Below are positions 12,521 through 23,405 of a DNA stretch of 64,000 bases, piece after piece. The first letter of the stretch is position 1, and each line of letters starts with the position of its first letter. The stretch is from NCBI RefSeq assembly GCF_040712315.1, contig NC_134015.1, positions 19,159,614-19,223,613 on the forward strand. Direction: 5' to 3'. This stretch comes from Castanea sativa. Lineage: Eukaryota; Streptophyta; Magnoliopsida; Fagales; Fagaceae. A program made the translations under genes and the position numbers. The notes under the pieces are model-generated. The model had not been told where the DNA came from, made no database searches, and saw only the letters and a program-made list of their open reading frames with translations.

Positions 12521-13112
12521 AACCAAAAAAACCAAAAAATCAAAGACGAAATTAGGGTTTGTGATTTGTACCTAATCGGAGCTGAGAAACGGTGATCGTC
12601 TAAATCGGCAGAGAGATGAAGAGTCACAAAATGGAGATGAACTCGTACCTAATCAGAGCTATGTGATTACGTACAAAATCGATGATCGTCGAGCTCTATG
12701 AGATCTCCATGATCGACGAGATATGAGATCTCCATGCTCTGCGATTTCTATGCTCTGAAAGTGATAAGAGCCCTGTGTTTTGTTAGTTAATTTTTTTTAA
12801 ATTTATATAATACGGCTATAGTTTTAAATTTTGCTGTGGCTATTTGCAAGGGATGAAAATTTTGTTGTGGGCTTTTTTCAAGGGCTGAAAAATTTGTAAT
12901 ATTTTACCAAGGGTTGTTGGCTGAAAAAACTGGTGGATTTTTTTTTTTGCTATTTATTTCATGGGTGCTTTAACTTATTTTGAGGGACTAAATAACACTT
13001 GAAATAAAGTTTAGTGATAAAGCCCTCTGTATTTTTATTTATAGGTTATATCGACAGATTTTAGTAAACCCTCGATAAAAAAGGGTTGAAATAACTACAC
13101 TTTGTTGTAGTG

Positions 13113-13180
13113 AATGGACCGAAGACCTGAAAAAGAAATGGACCGAAGACCTGAAACCGAAATGGACCAAAGACCTGCAG
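13113..13180 (+). repeat. Coding minisatellite (WTED repeat) in SEO pseudogene exon 6
   Basis: Three roughly 21-23-bp units of the type aatggaccgaagacctgaaa follow the CACTA element directly. The intact copy has two (about 62332-62372, protein WTEDPKKKWTEDLQ). The repeat number differs between paralogues by an in-frame unit. Confidence 0.8.
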
Positions 13181-13904
13181 TCGTCTAAGATGCTATACGT
13201 AGCAACGGATTATTCTTTACCAAGAGCAAGCCATAGGTACATCAATCAGAAGTGGAACTTCAAGTTTAACGAGCCCTTAATTGTGGCGTTTAACCAGCAA
13301 GGAAAGGTGGAATGTAAGAATGCAATTCACATGATCAAGGTATGCGAAGCTGAGGCCTTCCCATTCACTTGCGAAAGAGAAAAAACTCTGTTGATGGAAA
13401 AGGGTTTGATAGGGTTAACAGCAACTCGCGTTGATTCACGGATAGAAAACTGGGTAAAATCATTTCACAAATCTAATGCATGTATATGCATACCTGCGCA
13501 TGTGCTCGCACACGTGTTCACAATTGATATTTGCAACTGCCTAAAGTTCAGGCATCATCCTCGCCTTATGATTATGAGGCATAAGCATCTTCTTCATTTG
13601 AAATGGGTTTGATTATATATACACGTAGATATACACATTCTTTTTCTTGGCTAACAAGGGTGTTTAGCGTTCTTCGACTACCTGACTATTTTTCTAACTG
13701 TGTAGTCCTCTCTCCTCTCACACAACACATTAGATAATTATAGGAAATAATCTCCAGGATGGTCCAATCATACTGGAAGTTTCTCAAGGCCTTAAGAGGC
13801 ACGAAGCTAACTCTGTAGAATTTGTAGATGTACGCATTCATGCATGCTATATATATAGAATTTGGACTGAGTTACAAGGTTTTTAATTGTACATGCTCTT
13901 TTTT

Positions 13905-13922
13905 TGGGGGGGGGGGGGGGGG
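13905..13922. repeat. Poly-G run in SEO pseudogene intron 6
   Basis: About 18 consecutive G residues occupy the place where the intact copy has only seven (63115-63121). It is 50 bp upstream of the exon-7 acceptor. Confidence 0.8.
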
Positions 13923-14407
13923 AGGATTTTTTGCATTACACATATTCACGTACGTCTATCTTGTTCATTCAGATCAAAGAGAAGAAGTACATCTTTTTGT
14001 ATGGAGGTCAGGACAATGAGTGGATCCAAAATTTTACTAAAAGTGCAGAGGTCCTTGTCAATGATCCAATGAGAAAGAAAAAAGGGATTTCCATAGAGTC
14101 GGTACCCATCCAAGGTGACAACCTAAAACGATTTTGGAACAAGATTAAGAACTTAAAAGGGAGACCAAGATGGACTCTGTGAAGGCAGTGAAGCTACATA
14201 TCGAAAAATTGATTTCCTACAAGAAGCAAAAGAAAGAATGGGCTGTGCTCAGCCAAGGGTCTAGCATTATAGTGATCAGTGGGAAAAAAATGCTGACAGT
14301 CTTGGAGAAGGTTGATAGTTGGAAGCAGCGTTTGGAGGAGGACTTCCAATCCGTTTTCATAGAATACCATAAGGAGGTTCTTGAGACTGATGATCAAATT
14401 TGCCAGC

Positions 14408-15270
14408 AAAAAAATATTTTTTAAAAGGATAACATGTACAGCCGAACATATATTTTTTATAAGGAAGGGGCTATAGCCGCATTAGTAAGTGCCTTAACCT
14501 GCGCTTTGTTGTTGGGCCTATAGCCTTTCAAAAACGCGGCTATAAGTAACACCAAAAAAAAAAAAAACCCCACTTTCCCACCTACCCCCACTCTTATCTT
14601 TTCTTTTTTTGGTCATTCTTCAGTCTGCTTTCCTGGGTTTCTTTCTTTCTCTCTTTTTTTTTTTTTTTTTTTTTTTTTTCCTTTTTCTTTCTTCCTTCTT
14701 CACTCTAGCACAACTCTTTTTTTTTTTTTCTTTGTTTCATTGCTGCTACTTCTTTTTTTTCTTTCTTTCCTTCTATTTTTCTTTCAACACAACGCACACT
14801 CCTCTCTCTCAGTGTCCCACCGGTACACACCATATACTTCATTTTTCAGGCAAGGGTCACTGGAAAACTTCATAAGAAAAGCTAAGGCTCACTCATCTCT
14901 ACTATTTGAGGTAAAAATTTTCAAATCTTTTTATGGGTATTATAATTTTGCTAGAGGTTATTTTTGCTATTGTGTTGTGATATTGTGCTTATGTTTAAAT
15001 GGGTTTGTGTTCTTGAGCTTGTTCTTGTGTTTCTGAGCTAGTGCTTTTGTGTTCCTTGAATGGATTTAGTGTTAAATTTGGGTTGGTTTTGTTGAATGAG
15101 AGGAGATTCGTGGGTTTGTATTGTCAATGTTGTGTTTGATTTTGAATTTTTTGGGTGTGTTTGTATTGTGAGTATGTTGTGTTTGATTTTGAATTTTCTG
15201 GATTTGTGTTGAATTTTGAAATTTTTTTGGCTTGAATTTTGAATTTTTTTGGGGAAAAAAAAACCCAAAA

Positions 15271-15302
<32 letters not shown>

Positions 15303-15479
15303 TTTTAAAAAAATACTATAGCCGCGGTTATAAATGCAGCTCAAAGTGGCTCTATAGCCGCGTTTTGTAAAACGCAGCTATAGGCCCGCAGTCTATAGCC
15401 ATGGTTAAAAAATGCAGCTATAGGTCTGACCTTTAGCCCTGGTTATAAAAACGCGGCTATAGACCCCTTTTTTGTAGTG
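14408..15479. mobile_element. Second CACTA-like non-autonomous element, in SEO exon 7
   Basis: Compared with the intact copy, exon 7 is split here by about 1.07 kb. The right end is TTTTTTTGTAGTG, the complement of CACTACAAAAAAA, a common CACTA-type terminus. Both ends carry many ctatagccgcg / cgcggctatag subterminal repeats (14470-14545 and 15315-15465). The left CACTA terminus is not intact: the flank joins directly to a run of A residues, so a few bases of both target and terminus seem lost. The middle holds pyrimidine-rich low-complexity DNA (14590-14800) and no coding capacity. Confidence 0.75.
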
Positions 15480-15599
15480 AAAATTCCATACAACACTGCA
15501 AAAATACCAGAGACCATGGAATGCTCCCATTGTCATCGCATCATGGACACGTATATCAGTTTCAAGTGTTGCCACAAAGATGGTGCTTCATGGGCTTAA

Positions 15600-16185
15600 G
15601 TTGCTACCTTACTTTGAACTGGTATTGCTACTAAATTAAATAATGTGGTTACCTAGGTAACCGGCTGGATGCTATATATATAGTATTAAGATGTGGTGTG
15701 ACATGAAGTATGTATCTTTAATTTTGATGTGTGATATGAAAACATGATGCCACTAGAAAAAAGGCAGTGTGTTTTTATTTCCTACCTGAAGCCCCTAGAA
15801 AAGGGCAGTGTATGTTTTTGTTGGTTCTGTTTTTCTTTTCCGTTGGTTTAATAAAGGAAATGTGTGTAATCATATGGTATTGATGTTGCATTACTAACTT
15901 ACTATCATCCTTTGAGTTTTTATATTTTACTACGACTCTCTTTTTTTTTTTTCTTTTAAATACTTTATAATTTGTTTTGCTTCTTTCATGGACCTTGAAG
16001 ATCTTGCATTTCTTTAATTGTGAGTTATGTATGCATAATATTCATCTTCGCTGTTATACATACTGTTAGAAACTAAAATAAAATAAAGTGAGTATAAAGG
16101 GAGAGAATGAATGCAAAGATCTACATACACAAAGGAAAGCCCTTGATGGTTACATCTTCACTATACTAAATTACATGCTACAATG
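15600..16185 (+). other. 3' flank of the SEO pseudogene
   Basis: Sequence to about 15858 matches the region downstream of the intact SEO stop (63743-64000), including ggtttaataaagga, a likely polyadenylation signal. After that I see only AT-rich DNA without a gene. Confidence 0.7.
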
Positions 16186-16887
16186 TGTTAGGTTTTAAGT
16201 TTGTAGCATTGGCAAACCATGAAAAATTGTAAGTCTGTCAAGTTAGAATGTGTACTTTCAAGTCCAAGAAAAAGACCCAAGTCTAGGATAAATAAAGATG
16301 CAAATCTGGTTTTTTTTTTTTTAATTGATGTTTGGCTTAGCAAAAATCATAAAATCAACAAAAATCAACAAACGTGAAAAAGCCCATAATTTGTCCATTT
16401 CTAGCCCAACTCATGATCAGTTTGTTGCAGTATTTAAATGACATTATAGGCTAAACCTAGAGGACTTTTAAAAGAGAGATAAAACACCTCATGTGCCTCA
16501 TATTTTGAATCTAGGGTTTCTACATCCAAAACTCTCTCATATCTTCTACCAATGATATTCCTTAAAAAAAACAAAACAAAATCTGGATGCTGGATCTAAA
16601 TCTTCCAGTGTGATCCTAAAGTTGTAGACTAGAGGTCTACTATGGAGCAAACCTTCGGGGGTGGTCTTGCAGTTGTGGACTACAGGTTCACATTTGGAAT
16701 ACATCCATACCTGAGACGTCTGTAGATCTTAGAGCTCAATTGGGTAACTATAGTTAAGTTTGCGAAAATAGGGTTATTCAGTTTGTTAACTTCTATTTGT
16801 GAATGGATTTGTTCATGTCCCCCCCCCTAAGTTTTATACTGTAAAATAGTTTATTTCATTAGTTTTTCTAGGTCATCATATCTTATG

Positions 16888-16923
<36 letters not shown>

Positions 16924-17080
16924 CATTGTGTTTTCTAGGATCATCATATCTTGTGTCATATTTATTCTCTTGTGCATAATATTGATGTTTGATTAATCTA
17001 AGGCTCGCATAATTTTTCTAATTAATAACTTTGTTTTAAAACTAATTAATTACTGTTTTGACAAGGATTTAAACCCAACA
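16186..17080 (+). repeat. LTR-like segment, possible solo LTR of a SIRE/Maximus-type Copia element
   Basis: It starts TGTTAGGTTTTAAG and includes gcaaaccatga, as does the Copia LTR at 2563-3125, and ends AAACCCAACA, giving TG...CA borders. No internal domain lies on either side. I could not see a matching 5-bp target duplication, so it may be a truncated copy. It holds an (AT)n array at 16891-16921. Confidence 0.45.
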
Positions 17081-17292
17081 AGGAGAACCAAATATGGGAT
17101 ATTAATAGAATGTTAAACCCTAGACTAAACATACAATAGGCCATAGTTACTAGATTTGTAGTACCGTAAGAATACTTTGCTTGCGCACTAAGTAAGATGG
17201 GCTTGGCCGTGACTTAGATTGAGCTTGATATCTTTAACAACAAAAAATAACAAGATAATATAATAAACTAATATACCATTTCGCATATTTGC

Positions 17293-17410
17293 GTGAAAGT
17301 CACTTTACAAGTATAAGTGTTTGTAGGGTGTGGAGGGCAAGAGCCAAGGTTCAAATCTCCGAGAGGAAGCTTCACACACATATACACTTAGATTATTTTA
17401 GAATAGAATT
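17293..17410 (+). repeat. SINE-like repeat fragment
   Basis: This matches segments at 27088-27180 and 56105-56225. All share gtcactccacaagtacaagt-like starts, a gg..caaggttcaaatctcc block resembling a tRNA B box, and a tail with acacatatacactta. Three dispersed copies in one window show a repeat family; tRNA-derived SINE origin is an inference from the B-box-like motif. Confidence 0.5.
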
Positions 17411-19196
17411 TCCATCTTGTCTTTAATATTTTTTTTTTAATTTTAAAAATGCTTTCTTCATATGATAACTTGGTTGAAATGTTAAAAACTACTAATATTT
17501 TGCCCCTGCCGTAGTTGACTAAATCAAAGAATGTTATATAAATTAAAAGATATTTTAATAATTAATTAAAATTAGATAATAACATAAAAACAAAATTATT
17601 GTAAGTTACATGACAAATGTACATTTTGTAAGTCAAAGTATTTATCAAAACCCAAACATTATAATTGATTATAAATAATTTAGAACAGTTTTTAATAATT
17701 ATTTTAAATGAAACTTTGATAATTGAGTTTTAATTAGAGTAGTATTTTTTTGTGGAAAAAATTTGATAATAGGTTCACTCAAAATAAATCATGTTAATAA
17801 GTTTAATGTACTTTTTTTTTACGAACAAAAAAGGGTCTCACACATGTGATCATTGACCCAGCTCATTTAAACCCGTAGTACTCATGGTGTGGGGCGCCTC
17901 TGGGTGTGTTAGGGCTATCTATGTCATGGCATAGCATTTGTTTTGCGACGCACACAACTCGAACTAGGCAACTCTTGGATACACAAGTATAATCCAGTTT
18001 GAGACTCCAATCAACACACTACACCTCCAAGGGGCAAGTTTATTGTACTCATAATGAGTTATTCGATGAAATTATAATACTTACATTGAGCCACATGGTA
18101 TAAGCACAACCTATATAAATTGACTATTATTAGAACCAAAAATTAAGTTTGATTATTAAAATAATAATAATAAATCAAATTTCTAATAACTCTTGCTAAT
18201 AGAATTTTAATTGAAGTGGTAGCTTAAAAAAAAAAAACTTGAAAGTATAGAAATAAAGTTTTACTTAAAACAACTATGTTAATTATTTTAGCCTAAGACT
18301 TATTGTTGCAGTCCTATTACATCCATCCAGGATCAATTTATTAAGTTATATATATCCTGCTACAACTCATATCAGGCATTATGGCGCCGGTCTAAAACCT
18401 ATAGTGCATTACATGTTGATAGAACGAGAAAAAAACAAAAAGAGAGATTGTGCTACTTGGCACAACCACAATTTATAAGACAAATTTTTAGTATATAATA
18501 TAATGTGCTATTAACTATTTGGAGATGAGCTTTTGAGTTAGATAATGGGATTCATAGATTATATTATAAGCAGCCACACAAGGTGTACAACATTTATGTG
18601 TGTGGGGTGGGACTGCATGACCCTACGTTTGTTCGTATCCCTTTTCCTTCATTAATTTCCGCCATAATAAAAAGTGGCCGCAAAATTTAAAGTTTATTTT
18701 TTTTTATATACAAATATATAATCAAATACATGTATCAAAGACTTTTAGGCTTTGAAAAAAAAAAAAAAAACCCCAAAAAAAGAGTTGGCCCAAAAAGTCC
18801 TAGTTAATGATTTGTTTTTTAAATTAGATCGAGGGGTTTTTTTTTCTCCCAAGGAAAAAGAGATACAATAACCTGTATTTTCCATGTTTTTTTTTTCTCT
18901 TATATAAGTTATGGCTGATAATTTGGTGAATTTATATATTGACAATAAATAGTTACAAATTTCACTATATAATAATAATAAATCTTATTCTATGAAAAAA
19001 TATTGTAAAAATAATTTCAATAATAAGTTTAAATTATAACTAATAACAACCTACAATTTATAATTTGTTATAAAAATATTATAGACGTAAGACGTAACTG
19101 TTCTCTTTATATTTTGTGCACATATTTATAAATAAATAAAAATGTATACTCATTAGAATTTAGCCAAATATGATAAGTCCTCTTTAAGAATTATTT

Positions 19197-19231
<35 letters not shown>

Positions 19232-19300
19232 TAAAATTGATAACTCTAGATACAGCATATATATAAGCTCTTTCTTACTTTAGTACTTCTTTTTTCTTTT
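17411..19300. other. AT-rich DNA without a recognisable gene
   Basis: No coding frame or RNA gene is apparent. A GC-richer patch at 17820-18040 has repeat-like features (cgaactaggcaactcttgg) but was not assigned. Poly-A/T runs and (TA)n arrays occur at 18750-18780 and 19201-19230. Confidence 0.6.
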
Positions 19301-19309
19301 TTTCTTTTT

Positions 19310-19760
19310 AGTAGAAAAGGAGCTTCATTAACTAAAGAACAACAGAGGTTTAAGGACAGCACCTTTTAACATACAACTTAATCTATTCCGATTCCAGAAA
19401 ATTAACTAAGTACACAGGTGGACTTCATATAAAATAAAATCCTTGTCTTGATTCGTGCCTAATCTGGCTAAGCCATTAGCACATCTATTCACTTCACGAA
19501 AGCAATTGTTAAACCGCACCTAGGGAAATGGGAAATTAATTGTATGCAATCATTCAAAACAGAAGAAATAGCATTGTCAGAGGATTGGAGAGAGTTTATA
19601 ACCTGATGAATATGGCTTTAGCATCTACTTCTATCTCAACAGCAGAAAAAGAAAGGTTTTGACAAAGAACCGATGGCAATGCCAATCTTTCCCTAGTAAA
19701 AATACGAACTCAAGAACCGTTCACATTTTAGATGATGCCCCCCACCTCCTGCTAGCCCAG
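19310..19760 (-). pseudogene. LINE-type RNase H (RVT_3-like) fragment
   Basis: On the - strand the reading includes VEIEVDAKAIFIRL (stop), then SDNAISSVLNDCIQLISHFP, then NNCFREVNRCANGLARLG. These match the order of the RNase H-like domain at the 3' end of plant L1-type LINE ORF2: the E.D.KA segment, the helix, and the REVNR.A..LA motif. Stops and indels show it is dead. No N-terminal ORF2 parts are nearby on this strand. Confidence 0.6.
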
Positions 19761-19787
19761 GGACTTATTTTAGTATTTGAAGACTAA

Positions 19788-19988
19788 GGGTGTGTTTGGA
19801 TACCATTTATTTTACTGAAACTGAAAAATTATTGCTGAAAGTTCTGTAGATAAATGTAAAAGTTAATTGAAATAGTATTGTAGAGCTCATAAATAGTGCC
19901 AAAAAGTGCAATAAGACCCATAAATAGTAAAAATAATAAGCTAAATGGTGAAATAATTATAATTTTTTATTTCAATCTAAACGCACAC
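19788..19988. mobile_element. Small MITE, about 200 bp
   Basis: The left end GGGTGTGTTTGGATA pairs with the right end TCTAAACGCACAC as imperfect terminal inverted repeats around an AT-rich core. It has no coding capacity. The target duplication is unclear. Confidence 0.5.
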
Positions 19989-20033
19989 TACTACTTGTTT
20001 CTTTCATACACATGCATAATTTTGTCAATTAAT

Positions 20034-20420
20034 TTATTTGATCCTAATTGATGTTGGCGAGGCAAAAGCAGCTCTTTTGGAAGAAGGCAGTACAGAAAGC
20101 CAAAAATTAGGGACGGTTGATCCCATTCTTAAAGGGCACTCTTTGATACTTATTGAAGCCATGCACGCCCAACTGGCTTTCATTCCAAAAAAAAAAAAAA
20201 TATATATCTGGCTTTCATTCACACGGATATTAGGCCCAATCATCTCTGATATCCAAGCTATTTTAGCTTCTCTTAGTTCCGACTTCCTAGTCAGCCCACT
20301 ATGGATATCCAGGTTAGCAAATTCGTCAGCCCACAGGCCACAGCTTGGCTACTTGGACCTTCCAATGTGATCTGTGGGGCTTTATCGTTTGATCCTTGTG
20401 ATTCTGACTCCTCTTCCACC
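20034..20420 (+). pseudogene. LINE-type RNase H fragment with an internal poly(A) insertion
   Basis: Frames read DVGEAKAALLEEG, then GHSLILIEAMHAQLAF, and after the A-run ILGPIISDIQAILASLSS and LANSSAHRPQ. This is the order of a plant LINE RNase H domain (E.KA..., D-SL.LI.A, H-ISDI, A..-AH.LA). The domain is split by an A14-plus-tatatat insertion flanked by a 13-bp direct repeat, ctggctttcattc, at 20173-20185 and 20208-20220. Confidence 0.5.
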
Positions 20421-20479
20421 TGTTTCTGTAGCACCAAGCTAGTCTTGCTATTCATATTTGCTTTTGGGGGAAAAAAAGG

Positions 20480-20890
20480 GAACTAAGAATATAAATTTTT
20501 CTCCAGTCAAGTTGAGGGATTTATGGTATGAAGATGATAGGATCATTTTTTATTTTGAAAAGGATAGGATCTTAAAATGTGGTTTGTACATAAACTTATA
20601 TATTATGGGATCTAATAATGTATGTTACTAACTAAAAAAGGCTATATAGTTTTTTTTTTTTTTTTCAATAAAAAAAATGACAAAATATCATAAAAGTACC
20701 TATATTCAAACAACTTTTTTTTTTTTGGAGAAGGTATATTCGAACAACATTGTAAACAACATTTAAAAGAAGGCTAATATATACTCCACACGTAAGTTTG
20801 AGATTGCATCTCCCTTCTATTATGATCCATCACATTTAGTAAACCATATAAAAATGAAGTCATTTTTATTCCCAAACCCATATATATATA
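20480..20890. other. No gene seen
   Basis: The stretch is AT-rich with T-runs near 20650 and 20715 and a (TA)n at 20880. Nothing recognisable. Confidence 0.6.
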
Positions 20891-22167
20891 TAGACCATGG
20901 CGGAGAGATAGCCCAATAGGGGAGGGCTTCATGGAAAAATGTAACGCCATGGAAAGCCAGCTGCTATGGGTGGTAAGGAATGGACTGTGGAGTTTTGACA
21001 ACCACCTACTACTACTACTCCGGAGATGGGAGAGAGGCATGACGGCAAATTCAGTGACTTTCACGCATCTACCAATTTGGGTGCAAGTATGGGGATTACC
21101 ATTCGACTTGTTCAGTGAAGAGGTTGGAACTGATATTGGCAAAGGTTTGGGCTGGGGCGTGTGGTTGACGTAGACTCAAAAGTGATAGCCTCAGACCAGG
21201 CTCGCTTTCTCCGGATTCGAGTTGAGATTCCATTGGATAAACCCATCCGTAGAGGCAGCAAAATTCAAGGTCCGGAAGGTGACACGGTGTGGATAGCCTT
21301 CAAATATGAGAGGTTGATTGGATTATGTTTCAATTGCGGTAGGTTGGGTCATGAAGCGAAATATTGTGGCGACCCTAAGGATGTGGAAGGCAGCGGAAAC
21401 CAGTATGGGGATTGGCTCAAAGGAGGGTATCGGAAACAGAATAATGGAGAGAGCCAATACCACTACAGCCCACCACGATGGAATGCAGAGGCGAACTCAG
21501 AAACACAATCCACGGCTTCTGCAGAATCTAAACAGCCACCAGCGGAGCCAAGCCCTCAGCACCGAGAGACAAATCCCATAATTTCAGGGACCGTTATGGT
21601 AACGCACATGTCACATGAAAGTATCACGGAAGTAACGGAAGGGGGAGTATTAATTCCAAATAAAGCTGGCTTTGAAATAGCAGCACCCACACATAACGTG
21701 CACACTAAATGTGGAGAGTTATTGTCCAACACGGCACCAACTGAGGGTAATTTGGTCAGTGTACCAATTTTATACGTAGTGGAGTCAGAAACACTACAGC
21801 AACAAGCACCAAACCACAAACCCAAGCCAAAAGCACAGGAAACCAAAAAAACCGAACTACAACCTCTATGGATGAAGAACCAAACGGTGGGGAGAGTGTA
21901 GGAATGAAACGAAGGCACAAGGAAAATGATGAAGATGACTCAGCTGAAATCAATGGGGCTTATAAAAGACAAAAGCCTCTGGAGGACAGCACTGATATAC
22001 CCTCAACGGTGGTGGCAATTAATCAGTCCCGCCAAACGCAATGACAATCCTAAAATATCGTTTCTTATGGAGACAAAAAGAACAGTGGAAGAAATGAGAA
22101 GAATTCAAGCAGAATTACCGTATGATGCAATGCTAGCAGTCCCTTGCCTAGGGAGAAAAGGGGGTTT
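20890..22167 (+). pseudogene. L1-type LINE ORF1 (DUF4283 plus CCHC knuckle) and start of ORF2 endonuclease, truncated
   Basis: The first frame (20931-21173) carries WERGMTANSVTFTHLPIWVQ and VWGLPFDLFSEE, typical of plant LINE ORF1. A frameshift near 21160 moves to a second frame (21161-21901) containing IEIP-like VEIPLDKPIRRG and the zinc knuckle CFNCGRLGHEAKYC (about residues 52-65), then a low-complexity tail. A third frame has FLMETKRTVEEMRRIQAEL and AVPCLGRKGGLAM (about 22060-22170), the N-terminal part of the ORF2 AP-endonuclease domain. The LINE stops at about 22168 and continues directly as Copia sequence. ORF1 binds RNA; ORF2 would nick DNA and reverse-transcribe. None is functional here. 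Confidence 0.75.
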
Positions 22168-23405
22168 AGCGATGAACCAACTAAAATTGAGGAAACTCTT
22201 CAAGATGAAAGTTAGGTTGAAGCGATGCATGATGAACTGCTTCAGTTTTAGAGGAATGATGTCTGGACTTTAGTACCCAGATCGAAGGGTGAGCACATCA
22301 TCGGCACAAAGTGGATATTCCGCAATAAGACTGATGAGGAGGGCAATGTGATTCGTAACAAGGTCCGGCTTGTAGCTCAAGGATACTCACAGATGGAAGG
22401 AGTAGACTATGATGAAACATTTGCCACAATTGCTCGTATGGAGTCCATAAGAATTCTCCTTGCCTTAGCTTGCCAATTAAAATTCAAGCTTTATCAGATG
22501 GACATAAAGACTGCTTTCTTGAATGGGCTACTTAAAGAAGATGTCTATGTGGCTCAACCAAAAGGCTTCATTGATCCACACTTTCCGGATCATGTGTTGT
22601 ATGTCAAGAAGGCACTTTATGGACTGAAGCAAACACCTAGAGCTTGGTATAATCGACTCACACAATACTTGGTGTCAAATGAGTTTACAAGGGGAAAGGC
22701 TTATCAGACTCTCTTCATCAAGAAGAAAGATGGCGAGCTGATTGTTGCTCAAGTCTACGTTAATGACATCATCTTTGGATCTACTAAGGATGAACTTGCT
22801 CATGGCTTCTCAAAACTCATGCAAGCCGAGTTCGAGATGAGCATGATTGGAGAGCTAACTCACTTCCTTGGATTGCAGATTCGTCAACAGGATTCAAGTA
22901 TATTTCTATCTCAATCTAAATATGCTAAGAATCTTGTGAAAAAGTTTGGTTTAGAATCTGCTAGTTCTATTAGAACCCCTATGAGCCCAAATGTTAAACT
23001 CATTATTGACTTGTTAGGTAAAAGTGTTGATTCATCTCTATATAGAAGCATGATAGGTAGTCTTCTTTAGCTCACTGCTAGTGGACCTGACATTAGTTAT
23101 AGTGTTGGAATGTGTGCTCGATATTAGGCTAATCCAAAAGAGTCTCATATGACTGCTTTAAAAAGAATCATAAAGTATGTCAAAATCACCGCTGATTTTG
23201 GTGTGTGGTACAGTAAGGACAATAACGATGTCTTAACTGGGTACTCTGACGCCGATTAGGCAGGGAATGCTGATGATAGAAAGAGTACATCGGAGCGCTG
23301 TTTTTATGTGGGTAATAATCTTGTCTCCTAGATAAGCAAAAAGCAAAACTCCATCTCTTTATCCACCGTTGAAGCTGAGTACATTGCTGCTGGTAGCTGT
23401 TGCAC
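22168..23405 (+). pseudogene. Ty1/Copia reverse transcriptase-RNase H, broken by amber codons
   Basis: A single + frame covers the Copia RVT_2 domain: TKWIFRNKTDEEGNVIRNKV and RLVAQGYSQ; FLNGLLKEDVYVAQPKGF; LYGLKQTPRAWY; a catalytic segment YVNDIIFGST in which the usual YVDD is YVND; and then RNase H with ISYSVGMCARY and SLSTVEAEYIAAGSC. Six stops interrupt it, all TAG: 22213, 22249, 23068, 23125, 23257 and 23329. Several sit where Copia proteins have Trp or Gln. It joins LINE sequence at its left end and lacks gag, protease and integrase. Confidence 0.9.

Larger units (their letters stand above)
6260..13112. mobile_element. CACTA (En/Spm) transposon inserted in SEO exon 6, degenerate
   Basis: The element starts CACTACAACAAA at 6260 and ends TTTGTTGTAGTG at 13112, a 12-bp inverted terminal match with the CACTA signature. 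It is flanked by a 3-bp target duplication AAT (6257-6259 and 13113-13115). The intact SEO copy shows the empty site, a single AAT at the matching place in exon 6. Length is 6853 bp. The ends carry subterminal aagggt/gaccctt repeats and one large hairpin. A Transposase_24-like exon lies on the - strand (7565-8008), but I see no main transposase (TNPD-type), so it is probably non-autonomous. Several pieces with splice-like borders on the - strand, including 9964-10005 and an exon-like block starting 6995, and an EXO84-like exon at 12305-12520 suggest captured host sequence. The remainder is unrecognised. Confidence 0.93.
3126..15599 (+). pseudogene. Sieve element occlusion (SEO) protein pseudogene, left tandem copy
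   Basis: This copy is closely similar to the intact SEO gene at 58573-63742, in introns as well as exons. Surviving exons by alignment: exon 3 3862-4271, exon 4 4680-4744 (donor AGA|GTAATT), exon 5 5064-5185, exon 6 split into 6106-6259 and about 13113-13453, exon 7 split into 13973-14407 and 15480-15599. SEO proteins form the phloem P-protein filaments that plug sieve plates. Damage: exon 1 and the promoter are gone, replaced by Copia sequence left of the intron-1 (AT)n array; about 248 bp holding exon 2 is deleted at 3484/3485; a CACTA element splits exon 6; exon 7 has an out-of-frame deletion near 14150 giving TGA at 14180, then a second insertion. Exons 3-5 remain in frame, so the gene probably died by exon loss and insertion rather than point mutation. 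It cannot make a full protein. Confidence 0.92.

Noticed and set aside
13190..13612. Read-through of SEO exon 6 past ENW
   Set aside because: The exon ends at a GTAAAA donor after Trp; the following residues are intronic in both copies.
14609..15036. Phe/Leu-rich ORFs
   Set aside because: They arise from a pyrimidine-rich tract within the CACTA-like element.
21556..21953. Minus-strand ORFs across LINE ORF1
   Set aside because: They are shadows of the ORF1 frame and have no recognisable motif.
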